Source: Dehalococcoides mccartyi
GTDB lineage: Bacteria > Chloroflexota > Dehalococcoidia > Dehalococcoidales > Dehalococcoidaceae
Direction of reading: 5' to 3'
DNA length: 64,000 nt
NCBI RefSeq assembly: GCF_001889305.1
Contig: NZ_CP013074.1
Location: forward strand, 434,001-498,000
A model generated the notes under the pieces. The model did no database searches. It saw only the letters and a program-made list of their open reading frames with translations, and was not told where the DNA came from. The position numbers and the translations under genes were made by a program. Below, one piece after another: positions 63,991 to 64,000 of the stretch (the stretch's first letter is position 1; each line of letters begins with the position of its first letter).

Positions 63991-64000
63991 TTATTGATTA

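Noticed and set aside
1-64000. Mobile elements, prophage genes, CRISPR arrays, tRNA genes
   Set aside because: I saw no transposase or integrase frames, no regular short repeats with spacers, and no tRNA cloverleaf sequences.

Overview
The window looks like a core chromosomal segment of a Dehalococcoides mccartyi-type bacterium (Chloroflexota). This is inferred from gene content, moderate GC and protein style; no database search was run. I see no IS element, prophage, CRISPR array, tRNA or rRNA gene, and no reductive dehalogenase genes. Genes are very tightly packed, with many 4-20 bp overlaps, and lie in seven alternating strand blocks.

Layout: (1) 1-7487, plus: end of an MBL-fold hydrolase, a Mut7-C RNase-like protein, NAD(P)HX repair enzyme, coaX, coaBC, valS. 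(2) 7484-15146, minus: a cytosolic PAS histidine kinase and NarL-type regulator, then glyA-prs-secA-hypothetical. (3) 15280-20026, plus: family-4-like uracil-DNA glycosylase, RNase J, FtsK. (4) 20076-25075, minus: nuoE-like gene, acpS, yebC, ruvC, ruvA, uvrB and a 46-residue ORF missed by ordinary length cut-offs, ending in a strong terminator. (5) 25312-32884, plus: an acyl-CoA carboxyltransferase and a TCA-type cluster (aconitase-like large and small subunits, isocitrate dehydrogenase, malate dehydrogenase, a small helical protein, two-subunit fumarase) plus a HIT protein. These would supply 2-oxoglutarate and interconvert malate and fumarate. (6) 32881-43847, minus: nadK-GNAT-NUDIX, a TatA-like small membrane protein, and a complete nine-gene aromatic operon aroF-aroB-aroD-aroE-aroK-aroA-aroC-pheA-tyrA. 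(7) 44193-63938, plus: a ~20 kb ribosomal superoperon joining str (without tuf), S10, spc, alpha and rplM-rpsI, with secY, adk, map, infA, rpoA and truA embedded, closed by a strong terminator.

The most interesting signal is in the 520 bp between aroF and rpsL. On the minus strand there is a 21-codon leader ORF with a Tyr-Tyr-Tyr-Phe run and an earlier Phe. It is followed by mutually exclusive RNA stems: a pause-type hairpin, an 11 bp antiterminator and an intrinsic terminator just ahead of aroF. This is the full architecture of translation-coupled transcription attenuation for the whole aromatic pathway. The promoter places the transcript start only a few bases before the leader AUG, so the leader ORF may be translated leaderlessly. 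The same -35 palindrome also seems to serve a divergent ribosomal promoter. Other points for a second look: loss of a conserved catalytic or ligand cysteine in CoaBC (Cys to Ser) and in the glycosylase (Cys to Asp), an orphan NuoE-like protein, the TatA-like chimera, a possible non-AUG truA start, and a structured leader before rpsL.
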